A stretch of DNA of 64,000 nucleotides from Lepus europaeus (taxonomy: Eukaryota; Chordata; Mammalia; Lagomorpha; Leporidae), in contig NC_084831.1 of assembly GCF_033115175.1 (NCBI RefSeq), positions 74,843,502 to 74,907,501 on the forward strand, in the 5' to 3' direction. The position numbers and the translations under genes are program-made. The notes beneath the pieces are model-generated. The model had not been told where the DNA came from and searched no databases. It worked only from the letters and a program-made list of their open reading frames with translations. Numbering within the stretch: the stretch's first letter is position 1; each line of letters starts with the position of its first letter. Shown here piece by piece: positions 24,443-36,124 of this stretch.

Positions 24443-24911
24443 CAAACTAAAACAATATATTTAATGTCATTTATTAAAAGTAATCACAATAAATAAATAA
24501 CTGTTAGAATATTTTTGAGATTAAAAGATTCTCCTCAAGAGTAACTTATTATAAGGTGAAAACTTAGCATCAATCATATATTATAGTTATACCTCACTGT
24601 CATGAAACATTAGCCATCTGGAACTAAGCCAATTAATTTCAGAAGAATTTGGGTTGGGCTGAAAACTTTAGTTTGCATCTAATACAATTCATATTACTGC
24701 TTCCCAAGTCCTCACTTCTATTCTTGGTTTACATAAAGTTATAACAGAATCATTTCTCTGTTCAGCCACAGGTAGAAGTAATACTATAAAAAGCTAAAAG
24801 GAGAGAGGAATACATGGAGCTAGAAGCTATTCTCAGCTATTTATCAGGAGTAAGAATCAAAGTATGGTTTGGGGTGAGATACATCATACCCTTGAGTGCA
24901 AAAATCTGGTC
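24443..24911. other. Stretch without recognised feature
   Basis: AT-rich unique-looking sequence; I see no gene in it. Confidence 0.4.
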
Positions 24912-25190
24912 TGGGTGAGCCTTTGGCATAGCTGTTAATACAGATTTAAGATAGCCACACTCATATCGGAGTCTCTGGCTCCTGACCCCAGCTTCCTACC
25001 AGTGCAGACCCTGGGATGCAGCAGTGCAGTCGGCATGAAACACCTGGATTGAGTTCCCAGCTCCCACACTTTGGCTTCAGTCTAGTCTTGTCATCCTAGG
25101 ACAGTGAGAGAATGAAGCAGTAGAAGAGAACTTTCTCTCTCTTGTTCTGTGTGTGTCAGTTTCTCTGCATTTCAAAGGAATAATTTTTAA
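24912..25190 (+). repeat. C-SINE, older type
   Basis: The head is 'tctgggtgagcctttggcatagc', the body includes 'cctggattgagttcccagctc', and a short CT part and 'gcatttcaaaggaataa' close it. Divergence is high. Confidence 0.82.
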
Positions 25191-25200
25191 ATTAATAATT

Positions 25201-25524
25201 TGGGGCTTGCGCCGTGGCTCACTTGGTTAATCCTCCACCTGCGGCGCCGGCATCCCATATGGGCACCGGGTTCTAGTCCCAGTTGATCCTCTTCCAGTCC
25301 AGCTCTCTGCTGTGGCCTGGGAGGGCAGTGGAGGATGGCCCAAGTGCTTGGGCCCTGCACCTGCATGGGAGACCAGGAGGAAGCACCTGGCTCCTGGCTT
25401 CGGATTGGCGCAGCACCTTCTATAGTGGCCACTTGGGGAGTGAACCAATGGAAGGAGGACTTTTCTCTCTGTCTCTCTCTCCCATTGTCTATAACTCTAC
25501 CTGTCAAATAAATTTAAAAAATTA
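25201..25524 (+). repeat. Young-type C-SINE
   Basis: The head is 'ggggcttgcgccgtggctcac', followed by 'ctgcggcgccggcatcccat' and (CT)n, ending 'acctgtcaaataaattt'. The head mixes features of both C-SINE types ('catcccatatgggcaccggg'), suggesting an intermediate subfamily. Confidence 0.93.
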
Positions 25525-25681
25525 ATAACAAAATTAAAATAAAATTCATGATCTATTAAATGTTATATTGAAAGATTTTTTTGAAGAAAATCTATATCCC
25601 TTGAATTTTACAATAAAATGATAGATCCTTAAACTTACTATACTTAGCTTAAGAAAATATTGTGGTATGTGCTGTCCTTAG
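25525..25681. other. AT-rich spacer before the 7SK pseudogene
   Basis: It contains no sequence resembling the proximal or distal elements or TATA box of a type 3 Pol III promoter that I can identify with confidence. Confidence 0.4.
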
Positions 25682-25694
25682 AATGAGAAAGCAT

Positions 25695-25933
25695 GGACGT
25701 GAGGGCAATCTGGCTGTGACATCTGTCACCCCATTGATTGACAGAGTTGATGCGGCTGATCTGGCTGGCTAGGCGGGTGTCCCCTTCCCCCCTCACCGCT
25801 CCATGTGTGTCCCTCCCAAAGCTGCGCACTCGGTCGAAGAGGACAACCTTCCCCGCTAGAGGAGAACCGGTCTTCAGTCAAGGGTATAGAGTAGCTGCGC
25901 TCCCCTGCTAGAACCTCCAAACAAGCTCTCAAG
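25695..25933 (+). pseudogene. RN7SKP: 7SK RNA pseudogene, 3' truncated
   Basis: 7SK is a Pol III transcript of about 331 nt that holds P-TEFb inactive in an RNP with HEXIM and LARP7. This copy begins at the true RNA 5' end ('ggacgtgagggcaatctgg') and stays collinear through 'gctagaacctccaaacaagc' and 'tctcaag', covering about the first 240 nt. The 3' third, including the terminal hairpin and U-tail, is absent. There is no poly(A). Near-identical 11-base direct repeats (aatgagaaagc at 25682-25692, aatgaaaaagc at 25934-25944) flank it, indicating retroposition. Multiple substitutions and the missing 3' end make function unlikely. Confidence 0.96.
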
Positions 25934-25944
25934 AATGAAAAAGC

Positions 25945-26239
25945 TTTCAGGGGTTAAAGGGGTAAATTTCATTCATTTGTAAACGTCACTTAAATGAAAG
26001 CCTTTTCCAAATGTGGTTGACAGTCTGATCCAAATTATATTGTGCAATAAGGGTAATATCCACACCATATTACTATTTTTTAAAGGTACCTAAAAATTTA
26101 ATCTAATTTTCTGACTTTACTGTGAGTCAGAGACTAGAGAGACAAATTCATACTAATTTGTGTATGGAAATGTATATTTAATAGATTTATATTGCCAAAC
26201 TGCTATTATAATATACTGGAGAGTCAAATAATTATCTTT
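25945..26239. other. Spacer, no feature recognised
   Basis: AT-rich sequence between the 7SK copy and the next SINE. Confidence 0.4.
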
Positions 26240-26537
26240 TAAAAATATGTTTATTTATTTATTTGAAGGGCTGAGTGACAGAGAGAGACAGTGAAATAGA
26301 GATATCTTCCATCCACTGGTTCACTCCTAAATGCTGGTAATAGCCAGGGTCGAGCCAGGCAGAAATCAGGAGCCCAGGACTCCCACATGGGTCCAAATAT
26401 TTGGACCATCATCTGCTGCCTTCCTAGGTACATTAGCAGGAAGCTGGTTTGGAAGCAGAGCATCCAGTACTTGAACTGGCACTCCATTATGGAATGCCAG
26501 TGTCCCAAGTTGTGGCTTAACCCTCTGATTCACAGCA
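26240..26537 (-). repeat. C-SINE
   Basis: The tail is 'gtttatttatttatttgaagg' at 26249-26269, 'ccatccactggttcactcc' follows, and the head ends near 'cctctgattcacagcat'. Confidence 0.9.
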
Positions 26538-27697
26538 TTCCATAATTTCCTGTTTTGCATCCACTTTATAAAATATTTAGGACAGCTAACATATCATGAC
26601 ATTTTAGAAAGAAAATACAAAATTAACCACCAGCCTAAAATCAAGATCTGGGGCAATGCAACAAACTATTGGATAAATAAAACATCACATTCAAATGATT
26701 CTTTTCTGATCTAGAAGCATGCAAATTTGAGAAAAGAGTCAAAGTTTTGAATTACCATGTGAACTGAACTGAAATGTAAATATGTATTTTATTGATATGT
26801 GTCTGATACAAATGAACTTTAAAAGAGAATACTTCAGCATTTCATTTTTTTCTGAGATAATGGTAAATGCTAACTATTTAGATAAAGTTAATCTTGCAAT
26901 ATAATTAATCTATACTCCAACAAAATAGATCTCCCCTCTCACCTATGATTTTGGCTGTACTTAATGAACAAATGTACTTAATGCAAATTTCAGTGAATAA
27001 TCACAGCCTCTAACCTTCAGTCAATAACAAAATATACTTTATTTCTGAGGATATCAATAAAAATTTGCTACATTATTTCATTTATGATGAAAGTTCCACA
27101 TTGTAGTCAATTATAGCCAATAGCCATTTTGTCATTTAACTTTTAAAATTCCACAACTGTTCTCTAGCTTTAAAAAAGTCAATTTTTAGGTCAGATGATA
27201 GTAATATAAAAGCATTGTTGATTGGCCAACAGGTTGATTACTTTTAAGATTTTGAAAAAGATAAAAATAGTCCTCTCCTGTTCCTTCAATTAGAATTGCA
27301 TCCAATTACTCTTGTAGATTATAGATCTCTTATGGGATTTCCAGTTTCATACAACTTTTTGGTTCATTTCACAGGAATAATATTCATCTTAGTTAGCAAA
27401 AAACAATTGATGGGATTTTACAAGAGGGAGTTCACTTCGTGTGCTGATTACCACCACTGGATCATCTTGGGTTTTGTTTGTTTTTAAAGCCCTGCTTTTA
27501 AAGCTGTGAGTTGAATTTGTTATCTGTTAGTGGCCATTCTCTTTGAAGGTAGGATGTCTTTCTTGATGATTGACTGGCCCATTTTGCTTTACCTTCTTGA
27601 TTTTCTAAACAACATCCTAAGTTGGTTTGTGAAATTATTTACTACATTTTACATTGGTTCAAATATGCCTTATCACAACATTAAATAAATAAAAAAG
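26538..27697. other. AT-rich stretch without gene
   Basis: No C-SINE, RNA gene or exon was recognised over about 1.2 kb. The 63-codon frame at 27296-27487 has no recognisable domain. Confidence 0.4.
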
Positions 27698-27867
27698 GCA
27701 TTTCTGGTCAAAGCCAGGAGCCACAGAACTGTGTTCTTGGGCCATCATTCGCTGCCCCCAAGGAAGTGCAGAATATTGAGAATATTCAGGACACAGAATA
27801 TTCTCTGACACGGCATGTGAGCACCCCACATGGTAGCTTAGCCTGCTGTGCCACAGTGTCTACCCCA
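27698..27867 (-). repeat. C-SINE head half, 3' truncated
   Basis: From 'tcaaagccaggagccac' to the head 'gccacagtgtctacccc' only; the tail and (GA)n part are missing. It lies directly next to another minus-strand C-SINE. Confidence 0.8.
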
Positions 27868-27879
27868 TATGACTATTCT

Positions 27880-28207
27880 TTTTTTAAGATTTATTTAATT
27901 ATTTGAAAGGCGGAGTTACACACAGAGAGGAGAGGCAGAGAGAGAAATGTCTTCCATCCACTAGTTCACTCCCCAATTGGCCACAATGGCTGGAGCTGCA
28001 CCAGTCCGAAGACAGGAGCCAGGAGCTTCCTCCTGGTCTCCCATGTGGGTGCAGTGGCCCGAGGACTTGATCCATCTCCTACTGCTTTCCCAGGCCACAG
28101 CAGAGAGCTAGATTGAAAGTGGAGCAGCCGGGACTCGAACCAGCGGCCATATGGGATGCTGGCACTGCAGGCCGCAGCTTTACCTGCCACTCCACAGCAC
28201 CAGCCCC
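27880..28207 (-). repeat. C-SINE, full length
   Basis: The tail is 'aagatttatttaattatttg', then a GA tract at about 27923-27944, and the head ends 'ctccacagcaccagcccc'. The tRNA-like B-box region 'gggactcgaacc' is intact on the minus strand. Confidence 0.95.
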
Positions 28208-28314
28208 TATAATGTTTTTTGAAAAGGTTTTATTTCCTACATAAATTTGTTAGAGCTTAAATACGTCTACATATAATATTTCAAAGTTATATATTTTATA
28301 CTAAAAATTTTAAA

Positions 28315-28592
28315 ATATCTTTATATATGTTTAAGAGAGATAATCTCCCATTCACTGTTTTAGCCCCCAATTGTCTATATTAATCAAAGCCGGGCCAGGC
28401 CAAAGCCTGAAGCCTGGAGACTGGAACTCAATCCAGGTCTCATGTGGGTGGCAGGGACCCAAGTACTTGAGCCACCTGCTGCCTCCCAGGATACACATTA
28501 GCATCAGGAAGCTAAAATCAGAAGCAGAGCAGGACCCAAACTCACATACTGCATCCCAAGCAGCATTCTAACTGCTCTGCCGATTTCCTGCC
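28315..28592 (-). repeat. C-SINE, older type
   Basis: The tail is degenerate at 28318-28340, followed by 'tctcatgtgggtggcaggg' and 'gagccacctgctgcctcccagg', typical of the older C-SINE body. Confidence 0.85.
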
Positions 28593-28639
28593 CTTGGTTT
28601 ATTTTTTAAGTGATGCTTTCTAATGTTTGTTCCTGTACT

Positions 28640-29060
28640 TAGAACTACAATTAATTTTTATATTTTTGTCCAACAAAACTTCTAAGCTTTCCTATTAGTT
28701 TAATAATTTATCAGTATTTTCTGTTAGATTTCTTATATAAGCAATCATATCTTCTACAAGTAATGTCAGTTTTATTTCTCCCTTTGTAGTGTTAATTCTT
28801 TAGTTTTCTTTCTCACATGTGGCACCACCTAGGCCATTAATCTTATATTGTATAGAAATAGTGATACTGGATAGCTTTGTCTTTGCCTGATTTTTAAAAG
28901 AAAATATTTTGGACATTTCACCATTACACTGTAGGCTCTTTATCAAGTTAAGAAGTTTCCCTTTTATATTTAATCTGCTTTGGGTCTTTATCTCTAATGA
29001 ATCTTAATTTTACCAAGTTTCTTTTCTACATTTACAGGATAATATAATTTTTTTCATGAT
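28640..29060 (-). repeat. Old L1 ORF2 remnant, antisense
   Basis: The order 'tagatttcttatataagcaatcat', 'cagttttatttctccctttg', 'atagtgatactggatagctttg' and 'tttatcaagttaagaagtttccc' is a diverged antisense match to the reverse-transcriptase part of a mammalian L1 ORF2. Reading frames are broken. Confidence 0.75.
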
Positions 29061-30885
29061 GGGTTGTTGAGAATTGAAACAACTTTCACCTTAAGGACAG
29101 TTATTGAATGAAGGGAACATGAATTTCAGGTTTCCCGTGTCTGATGGAGTAGAGAAAAGTTACAAAGTCTGGGGCTTAGTGCTGGATCCCAAGTGGCTAT
29201 ACTTTTATTCATATACCTGGTTTACATGTAAATAAACCCATCCTACAGAGGAGTGCAAGGAAAACTGTGTCTCAAATGCATGACTAAAAAGGAAAACAAA
29301 ATTCTCCTTTGAAAATCCATGATCATAAACCTACATTACTGTGTTTCCAGCAAGAATTCACTTGATTTCAGTGGTCTAATAACTGTAAGATACGAATTTA
29401 TTTTACACTGGTCCTGCTTAGTGCCTTTTGAATCAGAAGAAAATCTACTCTGGAGAGTCCAACCTTATCTCATCACTCTCTGAATTCTCACAGACAAAAT
29501 TCCATGACGGTGAGCCCACAATCAGAAATCACAGGCACACTTGGAGAACAGGACAGATGATCGAAAATTAACTTGAAAAAGATGAAAAACAGAGCCAGAT
29601 TCATAAAGGTTTCAAATACCAGAATTCTTTCATCCTTTTTTGTCTCCCTTCTGATTTTTGTTCTTAATTTCTGTTGTACATAAAACTATATCTGAAAAGT
29701 TATTTTAGTATTTGATCTCATCATAAATAACATGCAAATTCTTCTTAGGGATAAAATTAATAGTAAAACAGTTAAGTTTAATCTGTAAACTAAATCTAAT
29801 TACACTGAAATGGACTGTGATAAACACATTTAACTACCAAGCAAAAAAATGGATTTAAAAATAGTAGAAACAAAAATATGTATTTTTTTATTTAGCTTAA
29901 ATAAACAAGTAATATAAATATTATATGAAATCAAATACTGACATGATGATTAATATATACAATTTGTTTAAACTTTAATATTTTTATAGATAGAAATCAT
30001 GTCATTAAATGCTCAAAATGATATAGTACAAAATTATTAGAATCTCCTTACTTGTGCAGCGTATTTTTACCCAAAAGCTCAAGGACTTTCAAATATCTCT
30101 ACATTTGGGTTCTGAAAATATTTTAGAAAGGAGCTGTGCTCTTACTTGAGTCCAAACCCCTGATAGCTTCTATAGTGGGCCCTTAATCAAAGCTAAGCTA
30201 ATCAGAGTCTGTCTCTGTAATTTTTTTTAACTGAAATTATGGAATAGACTCTTGGGCATAGGTGGAATACATTCATTGATGGATCCCAAGGAAGGCTGAT
30301 TCGGAGCCTTAATTCCAATTATTAAACTTCTAGGGATCCATGAACCAGTAAATTGCCTTTGCTGAAGCTTATTTGAGTTGAGTGGTGTAACTTACAACAA
30401 AAATGGTCCTGATAACTACCCTTACATGAAGAAAATTAAATTCTGAGATGGTTTCCTTGCATGCTGATAGTCATATAAGGCAATGAATTAATAATACCTT
30501 TAATACTTTTTCTATTACAAGAGAAGGGATTTAGTAAGAGCTCCTGGGTGAGTCCTTTTAAACTCCTGCCTTGACCACAATGTACCACCTCCTTGATTTA
30601 TGCTGGAACCAATTCAACATAGGAACACTGCCGAAAATTATTTCTACAGCAAGGTTTGCAACATCACCAGTATTTTGACAGTTGAACATCTGGCATCTAG
30701 AGGGAGTCTATTGAGGAAACCCTCCCTGACTGCAATATTATTTTCCAGTTACTTTCTACTTGAGCTTTTACATAGCCTCAATGGAAAAGAAGGGAACTGA
30801 AATTTATGGGAAGAATGTAATAAGCATTGGGTATATGGTTGGTGCCTAGCTGATGGATTTTAATTCACTTTCTACTTAGGTCATA
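29061..30885. other. Stretch without recognised gene
   Basis: About 1.8 kb is mostly AT-rich. It contains one copy (30106-30133) of an exact 28-base sequence that recurs at 32852-32879. An L2-like scrap ('aaaccctccctgactgcaat') is possible at about 30715-30740. Confidence 0.4.
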
Positions 30886-31217
30886 TGGGCTGAATTGTGC
30901 TTCCCCAAATTCATGTGTTGGTGTCTTATAACCCCAGTACCTCAAAACATCACTGTACTCAGAGACAAGGTACTAAAATTAAATGAGGTTATTGGGGTGA
31001 GTCCTGATGAGGACACAGACACATTAAGAAACAGACCAAGTGAACACATAGGGAGGAGGCAGCCAGGTACAAGCCAAAGAGCAAAACCTGAGAATAAGCA
31101 ACCTGCTGACACCTTAATCTTGGACTTCTGCTCTTTGAAACTGAGAAAACACATTTCTGCTGTTTAAGCCACATAGTCAGAGATACTTCTTATGGCAGCC
31201 CTAGCTAACAAACCCAG
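30886..31217 (+). repeat. Solo LTR of MLT1 type (ERVL-MaLR)
   Basis: The order 'gggctgaattgtgcttcccc', 'aattcatgtgttggtg', 'ccccagtacctc', 'gacaccttaatcttggacttc', 'tgctgtttaagccacat' and 'atggcagccctagctaac' follows the MLT1 LTR, an old endogenous-retrovirus-related LTR family. It is diverged with internal deletions. No internal retroviral coding sequence lies beside it, so it is a solo LTR. Confidence 0.85.
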
Positions 31218-31299
31218 TAAATTATATATCATCGCCTTATTCACAACTAGTTAATTATCAAGCCCTGTCAGGTCTACCTATAAACTATCTTTGTAAAAA

Positions 31300-31622
31300 A
31301 AAAAAATTTTATTTATTTATTTGAAGGTCAGAGTTACACAGAGGAGAGATGGGGGCGGGGGAGGGGAGAGGTCTTTCATCCGCAGGTTCATTCCCCAAAT
31401 GGCCTCAATGGCTGGAGCTGCGCTGATCCGAAGCCAGGAAGTTTTTCCAGTTCTCCCACATGGGTGCAGGGGCCCAATGATTTGGGCCATCTTGTACTGT
31501 TTTCCCAGGCCATCGCAGAGAGCTGGATGGAAAGTGGAGCAGCCAGGGCATGAACCAGCGCCCATCCGGGATGCTGGCACTGCAGGCAGTGGCTTTACCC
31601 GCTATGCCACAGTGCCACCCCT
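31300..31622 (-). repeat. C-SINE, full length
   Basis: The tail 'attttatttatttatttgaagg' sits beside an A-run (31297-31308), followed by a G-rich variant 'gggggcgggggaggggagagg' of the usual GA tract. The head ends 'gccacagtgccacccc'. Confidence 0.93.
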
Positions 31623-31764
31623 AAACTATCTTTCAAATGTCTGCTCTTCTCTCTGTTCCCACTATTACTGTCTTAGTTTAGGCTATATCCTTCTTACTTG
31701 AAGTATCCCAATAACCTTCCACTTCTGTTCATTCTAATAAAAGCATTCATATGCTAGCAAACCC

Positions 31765-31838
31765 AAGAGAATGTGAGCTTTTTTTGAAAGCAAGTTCTGT
31801 TCTGTGTTACCTACTTATCTCTAGTATGTCCAACGTTC
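31765..31838 (+). repeat. L2 3' end fragment
   Basis: The pieces 'gagaatgtgagctttttttg', 'aagcaagttctgttctgtg' and 'ctacttatctctagtatgtcc' resemble the 3' end of L2 ('...gagctccttgagggcaggg...'). It is short and diverged. Confidence 0.5.
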
Positions 31839-31844
31839 CTAAGC

Positions 31845-31960
31845 CTGACGGTGCCTCTGAATTTTGGTTGGTATTTTTTAAATTACAAATTTTCATCCCC
31901 AGACCATTTCTATTGAGTCAGAATCTATAGGCATGTATGTTATAAAATTGTTTTTTGAAT
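31845..31960 (+). repeat. MER5-like remnant
   Basis: 'acaaattttcatccccagacc' and 'tctattgagtcagaatcta' resemble part of MER5A. The fragment is partial. Confidence 0.55.
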
Positions 31961-33605
31961 TTGTTCCTGAGTTCATCTCATGAATAATGGATACATGTTG
32001 CTTTTTATTATTAATGGTCATGTGACCACTTCCCCCAAAATTCCTGCCTCAGTGTTTTGTCCAATATTTCTTACTGTGCCATCGACTATCAAAATTATTT
32101 TTTGAATAATAAATTTAATTGTACTTTTGTGAAGGAAAATGAGGATCCTTTCACACTGATGACATATTTCAATGGTTTTGTTGTTGAAATCTTACGTCTA
32201 TTGTTGGTATGATACATCTGTCTCCTGAGAAGCTACTAAAATGTCATATGGGTGCCATGTATAATAGCAAGAACGAATGAAGCCTATTTGTTCACTGTGA
32301 GCTGATGGATTGGTGTCAGCAGTAGGATATCCCTATCATGACTGCTGCCAACTATGTGAAAAATGTAGAAAATACCGGCAGAGACACTGACTTCTTGGGT
32401 ACTTATCTTGTGGCCTGGCCCTATTCATGTTGCTACAAGGACCCCAAGTGAAAGTTAATGTCAAGTTCACCTTGAGAAAGGAGGCATTGTTGTCTCAAAT
32501 TCTATCTGAGCCCTGATATTATAAGTCTAATTTATGTATTTTCATTTGATAAATATTGGCAACTACTTTATACCCTGGAAGGTTTTTCTTGTTTTAAATA
32601 AAAGATATCTCCAATACTGAAGTGGTGGGTCTTTGAATCTACCCACAGATAGGAAGGCATGACTCTCGAAAAGGATAAAACATGAAGGCAATTCTTAGAG
32701 ATGAGTTGCTGTTTTCTATCCTTGAAATCTAAGGCAGTCCTTCTGACCATATTTAGCTACTCTAAAGGAAAAACTTGCAGATTGGATCTGCCAAACTGAT
32801 TAATTCAATGCATATTTGCTTTATGTCTATTATGTCAAGCATTGTATAATGTGGGTTCTGAAAATATTTTAGAAAGGAGAGATCAAAAACAGTTACATTT
32901 CCTGGTTTCACGGTGTTTTCAGTTTGGTTAATTGAAGTCTTAGTTTAAAAAAAAGAAAAGAAAAAGAAAGAAAGCTGGATGCTTATATGAACGGAGGCAG
33001 AGATGTAAAATGTGTGAGAGGAGTTCATGCCCAAATGACACTTCCTGGAGGAACCACCTACTCTGCTCAGGTATCAGCACAGAAGTACCCTGAGACTTAA
33101 GTAAACAAATGAGTAGGACATCTTTCAATCCAGTCTTTGCTGTTCATGCATACTTTGTAAAAAGATTGGTACAAAAACTAAATACTGTTCATGGACTATT
33201 TTTCCTGTTCTAAATATATACATATATATTTATTAAACAAAAAATTTATTAAAACTTATTATTTATAAAATAAGGCCTCTTAAAGAGACTGAAAGGCTCT
33301 GATATGAAGCAATATATTAACCCACTACCTTGTCCTTGGCTTATTTTTTCCTGGTTCATATCTCTAACATTCTGGATCTTTCAGATTATAATTTTGGCCA
33401 CATAAAATAATTAAATGTTAATGTGTCCAGATTTGGATTAGCATCTCTAGAAACAGGAAGCACACTTTTTCTTCTATCAACTTATCGCCTCTGAAAAATT
33501 CTGCAAGTGAATCCGTGTTTAAACTGAAAAATGTCTTGTGATACCTTAAAGAATCTTAATTCAACATCTTTGGGTCTTTCAGAAGAAAGCTAACCCCTAT
33601 TTCAC
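31961..33605. other. Stretch without recognised gene; unclassified moderate-complexity block
   Basis: Positions 32120-32530 have a higher-complexity, exon-like texture, with stops in the frames I read; I could not match them to a family. The second copy of the 28-base repeat is at 32852-32879. A purine run lies at 32946-32971. Confidence 0.4.
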
Positions 33606-33607
33606 AT

Positions 33608-33633
33608 AATATATATATATATATATATATATT
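33608..33633. repeat. (TA)n microsatellite
   Basis: A pure alternating AT run. It occupies the position of the 3' tail of the adjoining minus-strand C-SINE, so the tail has probably been replaced by, or turned into, this repeat. Confidence 0.95.
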
Positions 33634-33953
33634 TGACAGGCAGAGTGGATAGTGAGAGAGAGAGAGACAGAGAGAAAGGTCTTCCTATTTGCCATTGGTT
33701 CACCCTCCAATGGCCGCTGCGGCTGGCGCATTGCACTGATCCGAAGCCAGGAGCCAGGTGCTTCTCCTGGTCTCCCATGCGGGTGCAGGGCCCAAGGACT
33801 TGGGCCATCCTCCACTGCCTTCCTGGGCCACAGCAGAGAGCTGGCCTGGAAGAGGGGCAACCAGGATAGAATCCGGCGCCCCGACCGGGACTAGAACCCG
33901 GTGTGCCGGCGCCACAAGGCGAAGGATTAGCCTGTTAAGCCACGGCGCCGGCC
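33634..33953 (-). repeat. Young-type C-SINE
   Basis: It runs from 'tgacaggcagagtggatag' to a complete CpG-rich head ending 'ccacggcgccggcc'. The short direct repeat 'cacataat' at 33603 and 33952 is the likely target-site duplication. Confidence 0.95.
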
Positions 33954-34020
33954 ACATAATAATTTTTTTAAATAAAAGAATGTAGGCGGGACTTTTCTAA
34001 TATTAAGATAGATGTAGTAT

Positions 34021-34285
34021 GGGGCCAGCGCTGTGGTATAGAGGGTAAAGATGCTGCCTGGGGGTCGGCATCCCACATGGGTGCTGATTCCAGCTGCTCC
34101 ACCTCTGATCCAGTTTCCTGTTAATGTGGGAAATCCAGATGAAGCTTCTGGCTCTTCGCTTTAGCCTGGTACAGCCCTTGATATTGAAGTTATTCAGGGT
34201 GTTTTGTGTTTTATTTCAGCAGATGGAAGATCTCTCTCTCACTGTAGCTCTGACATTCAAGTAAATAAATAAATCTTTAAAAAGA
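34021..34285 (+). repeat. C-SINE with internal deletion
   Basis: The head is 'ggggccagcgctgtggtatag'. The middle 'gcccaag...' block is deleted (it jumps from 'gttaatgtgggaaatcc' to 'agatgaagcttctggc'). The tail is 'aagtaaataaataaatctt'. Confidence 0.9.
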
Positions 34286-34489
34286 AACTAGGTGAAAGAA
34301 GAAAATAGCAATATTCCTAGCACCCAAATACAATGCAACATTTTGATATTTATGTATTTTTAATCTTTGTATCATGTATTATTTTGATTTTATTTTACAT
34401 AATTTTATCATCACATACAAACATGTAAGTACATACATACTATAATATAGTTTCTATCTAGTGAAGAAAATCTGTAGAGAGTAAGTGAG

Positions 34490-34712
34490 CAGGCACAAAA
34501 TAAGACTGACCCAGGTTCACATGGAAGCATTATGACTAGCCAGCTTTTATTGCTTTGGACATATTAATCTCGCTCCACCTTAATTTTCTAATCTATAATA
34601 TAAAAATAACCTAGAACCCACTTCTTTGGGTTGTTGCCAGCATTAATGAGTGTAAAATGATAAGCATAGTGTTTAGCAAATAGTAAATGTGGAATAATCA
34701 TTAAAATTATCC
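34490..34712 (+). repeat. MIR SINE
   Basis: 'gacccaggttcacatggaag', 'ccttaattttctaatctata', 'gggttgttgccagcattaatgag', 'gcatagtgtttagcaaatag': near full-length sense MIR. Confidence 0.8.
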
Positions 34713-35875
34713 TATTATACTATTCTGATATTACCAGCAATTCAACAATCTTCAAGCTAAAAATTCCCAATTATTCTAGTCTTTTCTCTTATGAAATAAT
34801 TTTAAGTGCCCTCACCTTTTAGGTGCTTAAATCTTAGAAGTTTTATAATATTTCCATTATAACTTCCTTAGAATATTACTCTCAGAACTGAGCATGGAAA
34901 TCTAAACAACTCGAAATAGGGCTTGATCATGTGCTCCATTATTCTATGCACATTCTAAATCCTTTAATGCAACCTAAAATACTTCTTCTCTCTGTGTGTG
35001 TTTTTGTAACCATATTATACCATTGATTCCCTGCCAAGTAAGCTCCTATTTTGTCCCAGTGGGTACTGTTGTTAAGTCACATATCCCTCAAACCAAATTT
35101 AGGCAGTTGGAGTTCTGGTCTCCAAGCAAGATCTCACAATTATTTCAATCAGATTACATAATGTTAGATTTGTTCATCTTTTAGTTTAAGAACTTTTAGA
35201 ACCTGATTTTGTAACCAAATGTATTCACCTTCCCTATCTCATGTAACCTGTTTTCCGATGGGCATTCCTGATAGCTTTATCTCAACCACTGATAACTGTG
35301 TTCACATCAGATACGGCCAGAGCTCAAGGCTTATGGTGTCCACTTGAAAAACCATTCTCCATGATAAAACAAGTTATTAACATTGCCATGGCTCTGATCA
35401 TACCACCAGTTGTAAAACACATACTTAGACTATCCCTAAATCTATCTCTCCATCTGGTTCACAAGAATAGAAAGAAATACTTTATTAAATGGTTTGCTAG
35501 ATCTAGATATCCCTATCTTTTGCCCTGATATACTGGTTTATTAACTTTTACAGAAAAGCATATATAAGATTGGACTGAATTTATACTTTCCTAATAACCA
35601 CTTTTTAAAAGTACTCATGAAGCAATCATTCATAAGTGTAATCTATAATTTCTCACAAATTACATCAGTTTCTTGAATCTAGATGTGTTAAAATTGCCAT
35701 TTTTTAAAACATGGGTATTCTTCCCCTTTGCTTCTCTTCATCCCCCACTTTTTAAAGGTAATTACCTACATATTCCATATTCTCAGTTAGAAAGCCTTCT
35801 CTGCTAATATTTCATTGAGTCAAGAGACATATTGGCACCGAGAGTAGTCATGTAGTCCTAATAGAGCATAGAGGT
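34713..35875. other. AT-rich stretch without gene
   Basis: No young repeat, exon or RNA gene was recognised. Confidence 0.4.
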
Positions 35876-36080
35876 GAAGTGCTCAGACTGTGTACTTACC
35901 ATAGTGGCTCCAATTCTGAATCCATACACCGTAGTGTTTGATCTTGGGCAAATTATTTCACTTGATAAGAAAGCATGCCTTATAGTATTGCTGTGATTAT
36001 TAAATGAGCGACTGACTGCATATAAATACTTAGTGTAACACTAGGTGCTCAATACATGTTATCTACATTATAATGCCTTT
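35876..36080 (+). repeat. MIR SINE
   Basis: 'tgatcttgggcaaattatttcac', 'ttgctgtgattattaaatgagc', 'taacactaggtgctcaatac': sense MIR core and end. Confidence 0.82.
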
Positions 36081-36124
36081 ATCTATTTTTTCTTTCAATT
36101 TTTAGCCAAAGTCTGATTGTCCTC

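Noticed and set aside
30895..31167. 90-codon frame on the plus strand
   Set aside because: It lies wholly inside the MLT1-type solo LTR.
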